From Arenibacter arenosicollis (GTDB taxonomy: Bacteria; Bacteroidota; Bacteroidia; Flavobacteriales; Flavobacteriaceae), in the NCBI RefSeq assembly GCF_014397245.1, contig NZ_JACLHY010000001.1:434001-498000 (forward strand): a stretch of 64,000 nucleotides of DNA. The letters are read 5' to 3'. Below the pieces are notes generated by a model. It was not told where the DNA came from. It made no database searches and saw only the letters and a program-made list of their open reading frames with translations. Below are positions 1 to 8,954 of the stretch, piece after piece; positions within the stretch are counted from its first letter, which is position 1, and each line of letters opens with the position of its first letter. The position numbers and the translations under genes are program-made.

Positions 1-1331
1 TTCTGACAGGCCATTTTATTTACATCCTCGATAGTCTCGTCTGTGGACACATATTTATCATAATAAAATGCCTTTACTCCCCATAGCAAGTTAAGTTGTG
101 TAAGAATTCTTTTATTGGAGGTAAATACCAGGATATGGGCCTTTGGTCTCCAAGCGGATATTTGAAAGGCAGTATAACCACTATTGGTCAAGGTAGATAT
201 TGCCTTGGCCTTAATTTCATTCGCCATATTGGCAGCATGGTAACAAATAGATTTGGTAATATATCTATTGGTCCTAACCTGTGGTGGTTCATGCGGTACC
301 TTAATTAATTCTGAATTCTCTACACTTACCAGGATACTGGCCATTTTCTCTATAACCTGAACAGGATAATTTCCAACGGAAGTCTCTCCAGAAAGCATTA
401 CGGCATCTGCTCCATCCATTACGGAATTGGCCACGTCGTTCACCTCTGCACGGGTAGGAGTAAGGCTTGTAATCATTGTTTCCATCATCTGGGTGGCAAT
501 AATTACAGGTATTCTTGCTTTTTTGGCCCTTAACACCAATTGTTTTTGAATAAGAGGCACTTCCTGTGCTGGAACTTCAACTCCCAAATCTCCCCTGGCA
601 ACCATCAATCCGTCACAATAGGCCACAATCTTATCGATGTTTTCTACGGCTTCCGGCTTTTCAATTTTTGCTATAATCGGGATTTTATGAGCAGAATGTT
701 CCTTAATAATATTTTGCAGGTCTATTAGATCTTGGCTAAATCTTACAAAGGAAAGTGCTATCCAATCCACGTCTTGTGAAATTGCAAAAATAGCATCCTT
801 AATATCCTTTTCCGTTAGAGCGGGTAATGAAATATTGGTGTTAGGCAAGTTTACGCCCTTTTTGGACTTTAAAGGTCCCCCTTGGATTACTTTTGCCTTT
901 ACCTCATCCTTGGAATTGGTGGAAATCACCTCGAACATCAACTTTCCGTCATCCAATAGAATACGCTCACCAGCTTTTACATCTTTAGGGAAATTGGCAT
1001 AGTTCATATACACCTTCTCCGCATTCCCCTCAAAAGGCTTACCGGTTACAAAAGTTATTTCGTCTCCAGGAGCAACGACCACTTCTCCGGCCATTACACC
1101 TACCCTTAATTTTGGTCCTTGCAGATCCGCAAGAATCGAGGTATTAGTACCTAATTCGTCATTTAATTCGCGAATCATCTTAATACGCTCTGCAACATCT
1201 TTATAATCGGCATGGGAAAAGTTTACCCTAAAGACATCCACCCCAGCCTCAATCATGCTCTTTAGAACACTCTTCGTACTAGTAGCTGGTCCTAAGGTTG
1301 CTACTATTTTTGTCTTTTTGTTTGTTGACAT
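1..1331 (-). CDS. pyk: Pyruvate kinase, C-terminus cut by window edge
   Basis: Last step of glycolysis: phosphoenolpyruvate plus ADP gives pyruvate and ATP, in the cytosol. About 443 residues are visible from the ATG at 1331; the rest runs off the left edge. Seen: N-terminal ATLGPAT, the RVNFSH strand, the B-domain insert, the catalytic lysine region IAKIEKPEA near residue 220, the MVARGDLG metal/PEP signature near 242, and the MLSGETSVG strand. Start supported by the N-terminal lysine-rich TKIVATLGP typical of the family. It begins 4 bp after the IPExxxVDY gene stop, so the two are probably co-transcribed; this neighbourhood (rnc, IPExxxVDY, pyk) is common in Flavobacteriia. Confidence 0.97.
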   Translation of the reverse strand, partial: MSTNKKTKIVATLGPATSTKSVLKSMIEAGVDVFRVNFSHADYKDVAERIKMIRELNDELGTNTSILADLQGPKLRVGVMAGEVVVAPGDEITFVTGKPFEGNAEKVYMNYANFPKDVKAGERILLDDGKLMFEVISTNSKDEVKAKVIQGGPLKSKKGVNLPNTNISLPALTEKDIKDAIFAISQDVDWIALSFVRFSQDLIDLQNIIKEHSAHKIPIIAKIEKPEAVENIDKIVAYCDGLMVARGDLGVEVPAQEVPLIQKQLVLRAKKARIPVIIATQMMETMITSLTPTRAEVNDVANSVMDGADAVMLSGETSVGNYPVQVIEKMASILVSVENSELIKVPHEPPQVRTNRYITKSICYHAANMANEIKAKAISTLTNSGYTAFQISAWRPKAHILVFTSNKRILTQLNLLWGVKAFYYDKYVSTDETIEDVNKMACQ

Positions 1332-1335
1332 TATT

Positions 1336-1800
1336 TTAAAATATTAAATTATTTTTAGATTTTAATTTACTGGCATCCACTATATAAGCCGTTATAATCT
1401 TTGGGATTGCCAGTACCGACTTCAAAATTTCTTCCTCCACGTCAATTTCATCGTGTTCTATCTTTAAAAAATAGTCCACATCCCTGTATTCCGGAACCAA
1501 ATGATATTTCGTAAATGAGGGTTGGTCTTGAAAAAGATTTCCTATACTTAATTCCTCTTCCTTTACATCATTATTGCTAACAAGTGTAAAATAGCGATCA
1601 TTTACCTCGTCTCTCCAATCAAATATTGGGAACGATCCACTTTGTGATATCTCCAAATCGTTCACGGACCTCTTCAACTTCGTTTTTAGACAAGAATTAA
1701 GTGCATATACCAGCATAAAATCTTCGATACTGCTGTGCAAAGCGATTAAAGTGAAAGTTTCTTCATAAAAATCTTCCGAAATTTTGTGTATCGCTGCCAT
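1336..1800 (-). CDS. IPExxxVDY family protein
   Basis: A 154-residue protein of unknown function. The name-giving motif is present as VPEYRDVDYFLKI near residues 101-113 (V instead of I at the first position). The family is restricted to Bacteroidota and usually sits between rnc and pyk, exactly as here. No signal peptide or membrane segment; the protein is acidic and probably cytosolic. The gene is followed within 4 bp by pyk, suggesting translational coupling. Family assignment rests on motif plus context; no biochemical role is known to me. Confidence 0.85.
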   Translation of the reverse strand: MAAIHKISEDFYEETFTLIALHSSIEDFMLVYALNSCLKTKLKRSVNDLEISQSGSFPIFDWRDEVNDRYFTLVSNNDVKEEELSIGNLFQDQPSFTKYHLVPEYRDVDYFLKIEHDEIDVEEEILKSVLAIPKIITAYIVDASKLKSKNNLIF

Positions 1801-1975
1801 ACTTTCCGTGAAAGGCGTAAATATAGGATTAATAACGAAACCAGCCTATCCATTTTAGCTATAAAACGTTGTGAAACCTACGAAAACGTTGGAGTTAAAC
1901 AAATTTTGATGTCTACTGCTCCATTGCAAAGTTTGCTTAACAAATTTTAACATCAATCCGTAAATTTCAGATTCT

Positions 1976-2719
1976 TTACTCTTTGGATTTATCCATTTTG
2001 TCCTGTAAGGCGAAGTAGGCTCTCTTGGACGCTCTTTCTTCAGCCTTCTTTTTTGAGGTTGCCCTAGCCTTGGCCACAATTTTACCCCCAATGGATAATT
2101 TCACTGCAAAATGCTTAATTACATCATTACCTGTGTCCTCGTATATATCGTAATTAAAGGATTTTTTTTGTTTTTGGCACCATTCAATGACCAGGCTCTT
2201 GTAACTTATAACCTTACCTTCAAGTTGTTCTATATCCACATAGGGATCTATAATTCTTTTACTTATAAACTTTTCACAATATTTATACCCTCTGTCCAAA
2301 TAGATGGCTCCTACCAGGGCCTCAAAAACATTGCCGTGGATATTGTCCCCAAAGCGGGATTTGGGAATTCTGCTCTCAACGAAATCTATAAGTTTAAGAT
2401 CTTTCCCCAATTCATTGAGATGTTCCCTACTTACAATTTTAGACCTCATTTTGGTCAAATATCCTTCGTCGCCATCCGGAACCTTGCTGTACAAATGTTT
2501 GGAGATTATTGTCCCCAGCATGGCATCGCCCAGAAATTCCAAGCGCTCATAGTTCATAGGGAAGCCATCTTTATCTTTTCTGTTAGCAGAACGATGAACG
2601 AACGCTTTTTGATAAATTTCCAGGTTTTTAGGCTTAAAGCCTAGAATTTTTTTCATTCCCAAAAAAAAATCCCCATCCTGTTTTGAATGGGAATTAAATA
2701 AATTGGAAAAAGCGTTCAT
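1976..2719 (-). CDS. rnc: Ribonuclease III
   Basis: Double-stranded-RNA endonuclease for rRNA and mRNA processing. 247 residues, the usual length for Bacteroidota. The RNase III signature ERLEFLGDAMLG lies near residues 58-69, with the second acidic cluster in NVFEALVGAIYLDRG near 130-145; a C-terminal dsRNA-binding domain (about residues 175-240) ends in the alanine/lysine-rich helix KKKAEERASKRAYFAL. The start ATG at 2719 lies 8 bp after the fabF stop, so acpP-fabF-rnc form a fatty-acid/RNA-processing operon as in many Flavobacteriia. Confidence 0.97.
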   Translation of the reverse strand: MNAFSNLFNSHSKQDGDFFLGMKKILGFKPKNLEIYQKAFVHRSANRKDKDGFPMNYERLEFLGDAMLGTIISKHLYSKVPDGDEGYLTKMRSKIVSREHLNELGKDLKLIDFVESRIPKSRFGDNIHGNVFEALVGAIYLDRGYKYCEKFISKRIIDPYVDIEQLEGKVISYKSLVIEWCQKQKKSFNYDIYEDTGNDVIKHFAVKLSIGGKIVAKARATSKKKAEERASKRAYFALQDKMDKSKE

Positions 2720-2727
2720 ATTTCGAA

Positions 2728-3978
2728 TTAGCTGATTTTTTTAAATATCACACATGCATTATGTCCCCCAAATCCAAAAGTATTGCTCAGAGCAACATTT
2801 ACCTCTCTTTTTTGCGCCTTGTTAAGGGTCAGGTTTAATTTGGGATCAATATTTTCATCTACCGTTGTATGGTTTATGGTCGGAGGCACCAAACTATGTT
2901 CCATTGCCAAAATTGAGGCTATTGCCTCAATGGCACCAGCTGCACCCAAAAGATGCCCTGTCATTGATTTAGTGGAATTTATATTTATATCCTTGGCATG
3001 TTCGCCAAAAACCTTACTGATAGCTTTTAATTCGGCTACATCGCCTAAAGGAGTAGAAGTACCATGAGTATTAATGGTATCCACATCCTCGGGTTTTAAT
3101 CCTGCATCCTTTAAACAATTCTCCATAACGCGTACTACCCCAATTCCGTCAGGATGTGGTGCAGTCATATGGTAAGCATCACTGGACAAGCCACCGCCTG
3201 CAACTTCTGCATATATTTTAGCTCCTCTTGCCACGGCATGCTCATATTCTTCAAGTATCAAAGAACCAGCTCCTTCTCCAAGAACAAATCCATCCCTGGT
3301 GGCATCAAATGGCCTAGAAGCCGTCTCTGGACTTTCATTACGTGTAGAAAGGGCGTGCATGGCTCCAAAACCTCCCATCCCGGCTATGGTGACGGCTGCC
3401 TCACTACCTCCTGTAACAACAACATCACAATACCCTAACCGAATAGTGTTCAAGGCATCAATAATAGCATTGGCGGAAGATGCACAAGCTGAAACCGTTG
3501 TATAATTGGGTCCCATAAAACCGTGCTTTATGGAAATATTCCCAGGTGCAATATCTGCTATCATTTTGGGAATAAAGAATGGATTAAACCTTGGGGTACC
3601 ATCGCCTGCGGCAAAATTTAAAACTTCGTTCTGAAAAGTTTCCAATCCGCCAATACCAGCTCCCCAAATTACTCCAACTCTAAATTTGTCTATCTTATCA
3701 AGATCCAATCCTGAATCTTTAATGGCCTCATCAGAAGAAATTAAAGCATATTGGGCAAACCTGTCCAATTTTCTGGCTTCTTTTCTATCAAAATAATCTT
3801 CTGCATTATAGTTTTTTAATTCGCATGCAAATTTTACTTTAAACTTCTCCGTATCATAATAAGTAATGGGTGCAGAACCACTTTTTCCGCTCTTTAAACC
3901 TTCCCAATACTCTTCAATATTATTGCCAATAGGTGTCAAAGCACCTAGACCAGTAACTACAACTCGTTTTAATTGCAT
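2728..3978 (-). CDS. fabF: 3-oxoacyl-[acyl-carrier-protein] synthase II
   Basis: Elongating condensing enzyme of type II fatty acid synthesis, using malonyl-ACP and acyl-ACP. 416 residues. Catalytic triad visible: Cys in TVSACASSAN (about residue 165), His in NTHGTSTPLGD (about 305) and His in TGHLLGAAGAIEA (about 342). N-terminal VVVTGLGALTPIG and C-terminal NTFGFGGHNA are standard for FabF. Its acyl carrier partner acpP is directly upstream, separated by a hairpin that could partly terminate transcription, which would give more acpP than fabF mRNA. Confidence 0.97.
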   Translation of the reverse strand: MQLKRVVVTGLGALTPIGNNIEEYWEGLKSGKSGSAPITYYDTEKFKVKFACELKNYNAEDYFDRKEARKLDRFAQYALISSDEAIKDSGLDLDKIDKFRVGVIWGAGIGGLETFQNEVLNFAAGDGTPRFNPFFIPKMIADIAPGNISIKHGFMGPNYTTVSACASSANAIIDALNTIRLGYCDVVVTGGSEAAVTIAGMGGFGAMHALSTRNESPETASRPFDATRDGFVLGEGAGSLILEEYEHAVARGAKIYAEVAGGGLSSDAYHMTAPHPDGIGVVRVMENCLKDAGLKPEDVDTINTHGTSTPLGDVAELKAISKVFGEHAKDININSTKSMTGHLLGAAGAIEAIASILAMEHSLVPPTINHTTVDENIDPKLNLTLNKAQKREVNVALSNTFGFGGHNACVIFKKIS

Positions 3979-4023
3979 TGAACTAAATTTTTGTTTAACT
4001 TAATAAGTTAGGTGTAAATTAAA

Positions 4024-4063
4024 AAAAATTATCCATGCAGCGTCTTTACCACATGGATAATTT
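4024..4063 (-). terminator. Intercistronic hairpin between acpP and fabF
   Basis: Perfect 13-bp stem (arms 4024-4036 and 4051-4063) with a 14-nt loop. On the minus strand the stem is followed by a run of U, the form of a Rho-independent terminator. It lies inside the acpP-fabF gap, so it probably attenuates read-through from acpP rather than ending the operon. Confidence 0.75.
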
Positions 4064-4089
4064 TGAAACTTGTTCAAGAAATCATAAAA

Positions 4090-4323
4090 TTACTTGGCTT
4101 CTTCTATATAACTTATAGCTTGACCAACTGTAGCAATGTTTTCCGCTTGATCGTCTGGAATTTGAATATCGAATTCCTTTTCGAACTCCATAATCAACTC
4201 AACAGTATCCAATGAATCTGCCCCTAAGTCGTTGGTAAAGCTAGCCTCTGTAACAACTTCATTCTCGTCAACACCTAATTTATCTACGATGATAGCTTTT
4301 ACTCTTGATGCAATGTCTGACAT
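4090..4323 (-). CDS. acpP: Acyl carrier protein
   Basis: Carries growing acyl chains on a phosphopantetheine arm. 77 residues, acidic, typical length. The modification serine is in [15 protein letters not shown] (DSL motif, about residue 36). Ends EEAK. Start ATG at 4323 gives the expected N-terminal helix. It has its own good promoter just upstream and is followed by a strong hairpin before fabF. Confidence 0.97.
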   Translation of the reverse strand: MSDIASRVKAIIVDKLGVDENEVVTEASFTNDLGADSLDTVELIMEFEKEFDIQIPDDQAENIATVGQAISYIEEAK

Positions 4324-4356
4324 AATAATATCGGTTTTAAAAATTTAAATTGATGG

Positions 4357-4386
4357 CAAAAATAAAAAACTTTGGTTTAATAACAC
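4357..4386 (-). promoter_or_regulatory. acpP promoter
   Basis: On the minus strand a TATTTTTG -7 box (4357-4364, matching TAnnTTTG) is preceded by exactly 19 nt and then GTG (consensus TTG, 4384-4386). This is the Bacteroidota primary sigma-factor pattern. Transcription would start near 4346, about 23 nt before the acpP ATG. Confidence 0.6.
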
Positions 4387-4482
4387 TATTTGTCGTTAAA
4401 ATGTGATGTAATTTAATAAAATTAAATACAAGAGTGCTATTTTAGCCCAAAATAATTTTCTGTCCTAACCCCAAAAAATTAC

Positions 4483-5052
4483 ATGAAAAGTATTGTCCTA
4501 TTCGCTTCTGGCTCTGGTTCCAACGTTGAAAACATATTTCATTATTTTCAAACAAATACTGAAGTATCAATTAGCTGCGTACTATCCAACAAAAGGGACG
4601 CCAAAGTTTTTGAAAGGTGTAATAGGTTAAATATTAATGCATTATATTTTAATAAACACTCCTTTTATAATTCGGACTGTGTTTTAAATGTCCTTAAATC
4701 CCTAAGTCCAGACCTTATAGTGTTGGCAGGATTTCTATGGAAAATTCCAGATAACCTCATCAATAGCTACCCCAATAAAATTATTAATATTCATCCCGCC
4801 TTACTTCCCAAATACGGTGGTAAAGGAATGTACGGCATGCATGTGCATGAATCGGTAAAGGCCAATAACGAGTCTGAAACAGGCATAACCATCCATTATG
4901 TAAACGAAAATTACGACGAAGGTGCCATTATTAAGCAGGCAAAAGTTGCTTTGAACCCGAACGACACCCCTGAAATGATAGCAGAAAAGGTTCATCATTT
5001 GGAATATGAGCATTTTCCCAAAGTAATAGAACAGGTATTAATGGGGGAATAA
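4483..5052 (+). CDS. purN: Phosphoribosylglycinamide formyltransferase
   Basis: Third step of purine synthesis: transfers formyl from 10-formyl-THF to GAR. 189 residues. Seen: N-terminal FASGSGSNVENI phosphate loop, NIHPALLPKYGGKGMYG with the catalytic His, the HESVKANNESETGITIHYVNENYDEGAII segment with the catalytic Asp (described in parts), all in family order. The stop overlaps the ATG of the RNase HI gene by one base (TAATG), so the two are translationally coupled. Two further genes downstream include a PurF-like protein, giving a loosely purine-related context. Confidence 0.95.
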   Translation: MKSIVLFASGSGSNVENIFHYFQTNTEVSISCVLSNKRDAKVFERCNRLNINALYFNKHSFYNSDCVLNVLKSLSPDLIVLAGFLWKIPDNLINSYPNKIINIHPALLPKYGGKGMYGMHVHESVKANNESETGITIHYVNENYDEGAIIKQAKVALNPNDTPEMIAEKVHHLEYEHFPKVIEQVLMGE

Positions 5053-5687
5053 TGGCCAAAAAGGATAAATTTTATACGGTTTGGAAAGGGAGCCGTCCCG
5101 GTATTTACACCAGCTGGAAAGACTGTAAGGCAGCAATCACCAATTATAAGGGCGCACAATATAAATCTTTCCCCACCTTTGAGGCTGCAAAAAAAGCCTT
5201 CAACGGCAAATATGAAGATTACAAGGGCAAGAAAATCGATGCCTCCACACTAAGCCAAGAACAATTACAGAAAATTGGTGAACCCAATTACAATTCAATT
5301 TCTGTAGATGCCGCCTCCAGTGGAAATCCAGGTATAATGGAATACCGAGGGGTGGACACAAAAACCAAAAAAGAACTTTTTAAACAAGGCCCGTTTAGGC
5401 AAGGCACCAACAATATAGGTGAATTTCTGGCCTTGGTTCACGGACTGGCGTTTTTAAAACAACAGAATAGTGATCGAATAATATATACGGATTCCAAAAC
5501 AGCAATGAGTTGGGTCCGAAAAAAAACATGTAATTCCAAATTGCCCGAGACTCCTGAAAATAAAGTGGTTTTCGATCTGGTACGGCGCGCCATTACGTGG
5601 CTGGAAAAAAACTCATACAGTACTAGCATAGTTAAATGGGAAACTAAGGCCTGGGGTGAAATTCCAGCAGATTTCGGTAGGAAATAG
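5052..5687 (+). CDS. rnhA: Ribonuclease HI with N-terminal viroplasmin domain
   Basis: Degrades RNA in RNA-DNA hybrids. 211 residues: an N-terminal viroplasmin/caulimovirus-VI-type hybrid-binding domain (KFYTVWKGSRPGIYTSW, about residues 5-48) and an RNase H fold (about 75-211). Catalytic acids visible: Asp in SVDAASSGNPG, Glu in NIGEFLAL, Asp in YTDSKTAM, and the final Asp in IPADFGRK. This two-domain form is typical of Bacteroidota and of eukaryotic RNase H1. Translationally coupled to purN. Confidence 0.93.
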   Translation: MAKKDKFYTVWKGSRPGIYTSWKDCKAAITNYKGAQYKSFPTFEAAKKAFNGKYEDYKGKKIDASTLSQEQLQKIGEPNYNSISVDAASSGNPGIMEYRGVDTKTKKELFKQGPFRQGTNNIGEFLALVHGLAFLKQQNSDRIIYTDSKTAMSWVRKKTCNSKLPETPENKVVFDLVRRAITWLEKNSYSTSIVKWETKAWGEIPADFGRK

Positions 5688-5774
5688 CCATATAAGCATT
5701 TTTTGAAATTTGATTTCCAATGCTATGGAAATGGCAGTTCAAAAACCTATCTTTGCAGCAAATTTCATAATTTA

Positions 5775-6701
5775 ATGGGCAAACTTTTAATTGTAGGCAC
5801 CGTTGCCTTTGACGCTATAGAAACCCCTTTTGGCAAAACCGATAAAATCTTGGGAGGGGCCGCCACTTTTATAGGTTTGGCAGCTTCCCAGTTTAAAGTA
5901 GAATCTGCCATTGTTTCTATTGTAGGCGAAGATTTTCCACAGGAATATTTAAATCTATTGACCGATAAAAATATTGATATTTCTGCCTTACAGGTTATAA
6001 AAGGGGGCAAAACTTTCTTTTGGAGTGGCAAATATCACAACGATCTTAATTCCAGGGATACCTTATCCACTGAATTAAACGTTCTTGCCGACTTCAACCC
6101 GGTAGTTCCAAACAATTTTAAAGATGCAGACGTATTAATGTTGGGAAATTTACACCCAGACACTCAATTGAGTGTAATTAATCAGATGGAAGAACGACCA
6201 AAACTTATAATCTTGGATACCATGAACTTTTGGATGGACCATGCCCTTGATGAATTGAAAGAAGTTATAAAACATATAGATGTTATCACCATTAACGATG
6301 AAGAAGCCAGACAGCTTACCAGTGAGCATTCCTTGGTAAAAGCTGCTGAGAAGATCCATATAATGGGCCCTAAATTTGTAGTAATTAAAAAAGGAGAACA
6401 CGGAGCCTTGTTATTTCACAAATCGAAAGTGTTTTTTGCGCCCGCTTTGCCCCTGGAAGAAGTTTTTGATCCAACCGGAGCTGGTGATACCTTCGCTGGA
6501 GGATTTGCTGGATATTTGGCAGAATCGGAAAACATAAGCTTTAACAATTTAAAAAGTGCAGTTATCCACGGTTCCAACTTGGCTTCATTTTGTGTTGAAC
6601 GTTTTGGCACACAAAGAATGGAAAAATTAGAAAAGAAAGAGGTAAACAACAGGTTGCTCCAGTTTAAGGAGCTGACCCAGTTTGATATTGAATTACAATA
6701 A
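5775..6701 (+). CDS. PfkB family carbohydrate/nucleoside kinase
   Basis: Sugar or nucleoside kinase of the ribokinase superfamily; substrate not determinable here. About 308 residues from the ATG at 5775; an upstream TTG at 5703 would add 24 residues with no family resemblance, so 5775 is preferred because MGKLLIVGTVAFD is the normal first strand. The anion-hole/catalytic signature DPTGAGDTFAGGFAGYL sits near residues 230-246. It is the last gene before a clear terminator and follows purN and RNase HI; a role in nucleoside or ribose salvage is possible but only inferred. Confidence 0.88.
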   Translation: MGKLLIVGTVAFDAIETPFGKTDKILGGAATFIGLAASQFKVESAIVSIVGEDFPQEYLNLLTDKNIDISALQVIKGGKTFFWSGKYHNDLNSRDTLSTELNVLADFNPVVPNNFKDADVLMLGNLHPDTQLSVINQMEERPKLIILDTMNFWMDHALDELKEVIKHIDVITINDEEARQLTSEHSLVKAAEKIHIMGPKFVVIKKGEHGALLFHKSKVFFAPALPLEEVFDPTGAGDTFAGGFAGYLAESENISFNNLKSAVIHGSNLASFCVERFGTQRMEKLEKKEVNNRLLQFKELTQFDIELQ

Positions 6702-6706
6702 ATATG

Positions 6707-6735
6707 TGCCCTAGTCTAACAGGGCATTTTTAATT
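6707..6735 (+). terminator. Rho-independent terminator after the PfkB gene
   Basis: TGCCCT (6707-6712) pairs with AGGGCA (6721-6726), followed by a T-rich tract. It separates the purN-rnhA-PfkB unit from the PurF-like gene. Confidence 0.7.
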
Positions 6736-6745
6736 TAAAGTTACC

Positions 6746-8644
6746 ATGAGCGACGCTATTAAGCATGAATGTGGAATTTCCTTAATCCGGTTATTAAAAC
6801 CGTTGGAATATTATCAAGAGAAGTACGGGTCTGCCTTTTACGGGGTAAACAAGATGTACTTGATGATGGAAAAGCAGCATAACCGCGGCCAGGATGGTGC
6901 CGGTTTTGCAAGTATTAAATTGGATATGGAGGCCGGGGAGAGGTATATGAGTCGGGTACGATCCATAGACCAACAGCCTATACAGGACATTTTTGCCCAA
7001 ATAAATGAACGTATAAACACTTCATTTAAAGAAAATCCAGAATACATAAACGACGTAGCCAAACAAAAAAAGCACATACCTTATATTGGGGAAGTACTTT
7101 TGGGACACGTACGTTACGGAACTTTTGGCAAAAACAGTATAGAAAGTGTACATCCCTTTTTAAGACAGAACAACTGGATGCACCGTAACCTGATAGTTGC
7201 CGGTAATTTTAACATGACCAATGTTAATGAACTTTTCGACAATTTGATTCAAATAGGGCAGCACCCCAAGGAAAAAGCAGATACCGTAACGGTAATGGAG
7301 AAAATTGGACATTTCTTGGATGATGCAGTAGCCCAGCTCTACAAGGATATAAAAAAAGAAGGTTTTAATAAAAGAGAAGCCTCGCCAATAATTGCTGAAA
7401 GATTAAATGTTGCCAAAATTTTGAGAAGAGCGGCAAAAAACTTTGATGGTGGCTATGCTATGGCAGGTATGTTGGGGCATGGTGATTCATTTGTACTCCG
7501 AGACCCAGCAGGAATAAGACCAGTCTATTACTATCAAGATGACGAAATTGCCGTGGTAGCCTCAGAAAGACCAGCTATACAGACGGTTTTCAATGTTAGT
7601 TTCGAAGATGTTAAAGAACTTGATCCAGGACATGCCATTATCATCAAAAAAAATGGTAAGGTTAAATTCAAGAAAATTTTAGAACCTACCGAAAGAAAGG
7701 CCTGTTCCTTTGAACGTATTTATTTCTCTAGAGGAAGTGATAAGGAAATCTACCAGGAAAGAAAGATGTTGGGGAAATTGCTTTTTCCCTTGATCCTGAA
7801 GTCCATAGATGACGATATAAAAAACACTGTATTTTCATATATTCCCAATACTGCAGAAACCTCCTTTTTCGGAATGGTAATCGCGGCACAGAATTACATG
7901 AACAAGAAGAAAGAAGAACAGATACTTTCTATTGGCAGGAAAATAACAAGGGAAGAACTTCATGAAATCTTAGAGGTAAGGCCCAGGATAGAGAAAGTGG
8001 CCATAAAGGATGCCAAACTCCGGACCTTTATAACACAAGACAGTAGTAGGGACGACTTGGTTGCCCATGTTTACGACATTTCCTATGGATCTGTGAAGGA
8101 AAACGATAATTTAGTTATCATAGATGACAGTATAGTTCGTGGAACAACCCTCCAAAAAAGTATACTTAGAATTCTTGACCGACTATTGCCAAAAAAAATA
8201 ATAGTGGTCTCTTCCGCCCCTCAAATCCGTTATCCGGATTGCTATGGAATAGACATGGCCAAACTGGAAGATTTTGTTGCATTTAAGGCCGCTTTGGCCC
8301 TACACGAAGAAAGAAATACAATGCACCTTGTAGAGGAAATCTATAAAAAATGTTTAAAGCAAACCGATACGCATGATTCAGAAGTTGTTAATTATGTGAA
8401 GGAATTCTACAAGCCTTTTACAGCGGATGAAATCTCCGATAAAATTGGTCAATTATTAAGTCCACCCGATATTAAAGCAGAGGTTCAGATTATATATCAA
8501 AACATTGAAAACCTTCATGAAGCCTGCCCAAAAAACTTGGGAGATTGGTATTTTACAGGAAATTACCCTACTCCAGGGGGCAATAGGGTAGTAAACAGGG
8601 CGTTTATCAACTTTTTTGAAGGCAAGAACGAACGAGCATATTAA
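6746..8644 (+). CDS. Amidophosphoribosyltransferase-like protein (PurF family, long form)
   Basis: 632 residues, well above the ~500 of canonical PurF. N-terminal Ntn glutamine amidotransferase: nucleophile Cys9 in KHECGISL after a short propeptide, HNRGQDGAGFAS, LGHVRYGTFG and RDPAGIRPVYYY. C-terminal PRTase with the PRPP loop VIIDDSIVRGTTL near residue 463. Extra sequence is inserted in the glutaminase half and at the C-terminus (about 100 residues). This long paralogue is common in Bacteroidota and may coexist with a standard PurF elsewhere; whether it makes phosphoribosylamine or another product cannot be told from sequence. Followed at once by a perfect 19-bp hairpin. Confidence 0.9.
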   Translation: MSDAIKHECGISLIRLLKPLEYYQEKYGSAFYGVNKMYLMMEKQHNRGQDGAGFASIKLDMEAGERYMSRVRSIDQQPIQDIFAQINERINTSFKENPEYINDVAKQKKHIPYIGEVLLGHVRYGTFGKNSIESVHPFLRQNNWMHRNLIVAGNFNMTNVNELFDNLIQIGQHPKEKADTVTVMEKIGHFLDDAVAQLYKDIKKEGFNKREASPIIAERLNVAKILRRAAKNFDGGYAMAGMLGHGDSFVLRDPAGIRPVYYYQDDEIAVVASERPAIQTVFNVSFEDVKELDPGHAIIIKKNGKVKFKKILEPTERKACSFERIYFSRGSDKEIYQERKMLGKLLFPLILKSIDDDIKNTVFSYIPNTAETSFFGMVIAAQNYMNKKKEEQILSIGRKITREELHEILEVRPRIEKVAIKDAKLRTFITQDSSRDDLVAHVYDISYGSVKENDNLVIIDDSIVRGTTLQKSILRILDRLLPKKIIVVSSAPQIRYPDCYGIDMAKLEDFVAFKAALALHEERNTMHLVEEIYKKCLKQTDTHDSEVVNYVKEFYKPFTADEISDKIGQLLSPPDIKAEVQIIYQNIENLHEACPKNLGDWYFTGNYPTPGGNRVVNRAFINFFEGKNERAY

Positions 8645-8646
8645 TA

Positions 8647-8692
8647 ATTTCATCGATGAAGTGCAGGTTTTTATGCACTTCATCGATGAAAT
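8647..8692. repeat. Perfect 19-bp inverted repeat with 8-nt loop
   Basis: Arms 8647-8665 and 8674-8692 are exact reverse complements and enclose an 8-nt loop GGTTTTTA; each arm also contains the palindrome CATCGATG. It starts 3 nt after the PurF-like stop. There is no U tract directly after it in either direction, so it is not a standard terminator; it may protect the mRNA 3' end or be a protein site. Confidence 0.8.
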
Positions 8693-8736
8693 ACACTCTT
8701 TAACGTAATTTTGATCAAAAACCTGCCGTGCACATG

Positions 8737-8744
8737 TACATTAG
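8737..8744 (+). promoter_or_regulatory. -7 box of small-RNA copy 1
   Basis: TACATTAG, a degenerate TAnnTTTG box, ends 5 nt before the conserved small-RNA core. The aligned position in copy 3 is TATTTTAG, so copies 1 and 3 share this subtype of promoter. Confidence 0.45.
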
Positions 8745-8747
8745 TAG

Positions 8748-8822
8748 TGCCATAGCATAAGTAGGTTAAGTTCATGGTAAGATTTGGGGCAAAAAAGGTG
8801 GAGACTTCTCCACCTTTTTTAT
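8748..8822 (+). ncRNA. Small-RNA-like repeat, copy 1
   Basis: Conserved core starts CCATAGCATAAGTAGG at 8750 and ends ATTTGGGGC at 8790. It is followed by a terminator hairpin GGTGGAG/CTCCACC (about 8797-8814) and six T. The core is identical or one base different in three other places in the window; the hairpin sequence is not conserved but its pairing is. CCAT and ATGG inside the core can form a short stem. No conserved protein-coding potential. Expected RNA about 75 nt. Function unknown; could match an existing Rfam flavobacterial motif I cannot check. Confidence 0.65.
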
Positions 8823-8954
8823 TGGATCAAATTAAGATCCCTTTATTGCACATGTATTATATCCTGCATTTCCTACTGTTTATCGAACAAGCTGTATTTC
8901 AACTTATTAAAGAGACATTCATCTAAAACCTTTTCACCACGGCTTGGATTACTA

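Noticed and set aside
8708-8719. Palindrome TTTTGATCAAAA upstream of small-RNA copy 1, possibly a further FNR-type site.
   Set aside because: Does not fit TGAY-N4-RTCA (no 4-nt spacer); kept out of the regulon list.
8774-8926. Mini-ORFs starting ATGGTAAGATTTGG in each small-RNA copy (first residues MVRFG).
   Set aside because: The start is conserved because the core is; after it, frame, length and sequence differ in every copy and run through the terminator, so a leader peptide is less likely than a non-coding RNA.
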